Below, in pieces: positions 61,275 to 61,317 of a stretch of DNA of 61,317 nt. How positions within the stretch are numbered: the first letter of the stretch is position 1; each line of letters opens with the position of its first letter. This stretch comes from Eubacterium sp. UBA4343 (GTDB lineage: Bacteria > Bacillota > Clostridia > Lachnospirales > Lachnospiraceae): NCBI GenBank assembly GCA_002394235.1, contig DGTF01000018.1:132727-194043 (forward strand), in the 5' to 3' direction. The position numbers were made by a program, and so were the translations under genes. The notes beneath the pieces were generated by a model. It saw only the letters and a list, made by a program, of their open reading frames with translations, was not told where the DNA came from and ran no database searches.

Positions 61275-61317
61275 TTTACGCGAACAGTGAGCCGCAGCCA
61301 AATGCGAAGTATTCGTG
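61275..61317 (+). repeat. Terminator-linked repeat, copy 9 (cut by window end)
   Basis: First 43 bp of a full-type copy, one base from consensus; it continues past the right edge. Confidence 0.9.

Overview
The window is about 61.3 kb of chromosome from a low-to-mid GC, Gram-positive Clostridia-type bacterium, most likely Lachnospiraceae. Pointers are AddAB instead of RecBCD, KtrAB, DUF4250 and DUF3786 proteins, a CIRCE-controlled small heat-shock gene, lipobox lipoproteins, LCP and L,D-transpeptidase wall enzymes and many AGGAGG-type ribosome sites. I see no prophage, CRISPR array, rRNA or intact insertion sequence. Genus cannot be fixed by eye.

Layout. 0-13.5 kb: end of clpB, DUF4250, a methyltransferase, hslO (Hsp33), addB-addA, a PLP aminotransferase, a DnaA-box-like cluster and trmB. 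13.7-16.5 kb (minus strand): DnaJ-like co-chaperone, Hsp20 behind a CIRCE/promoter overlap, thioredoxin. 17-24.4 kb: L,D-transpeptidase, NUDIX, DUF3786, VanY-type carboxypeptidase, YesL-like protein, ktrB-ktrA. 24.6-30.3 kb: tRNA-Lys(CUU), two Cys4 miniproteins, an OGG-type glycosylase, a 400-bp hairpin-rich block with two identical 66-bp repeats, rhaD and three unknown proteins. 30.4-41.2 kb is a B12/metal block: a cobalamin riboswitch drives a four-gene Opp/Nik-type ABC importer on the minus strand; back to back with it an Mn (yybP-ykoY) riboswitch drives mntP; then two homocysteine methyltransferase paralogues; then a second cobalamin riboswitch drives a lipoprotein CbiK-type cobaltochelatase. 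41.3-61.3 kb: an rsmH-type gene, a D-2-hydroxyacid dehydrogenase, tetR divergent from an MMPL exporter plus a 1035-residue secreted repeat protein, FKBP, a small alarmone synthetase, nadE, queT, ridA, an LCP ligase and an 816-residue adenosine-deaminase-like protein carrying a SLOG/DprA-like domain.

Two genome-scale patterns stand out. First, nine copies of a roughly 100-bp two-hairpin repeat occur; at least eight lie directly 3-prime of a terminator-like hairpin and in the same orientation as its T-tract. Second, more than a dozen unrelated minisatellites (units of about 15 to 78 bp) sit at gene junctions, and some have grown into coding sequence (methyltransferase and TrmB C-termini, QueT N-terminus, AddA inserts).

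The best candidates for undescribed biology are the terminator-linked repeat, the ADA-SLOG fusion, the B12-repressed importer plus extracytoplasmic cobaltochelatase, and the hairpin-rich block at 26.55-26.94 kb. All function calls come from reading motifs; no database search was run.
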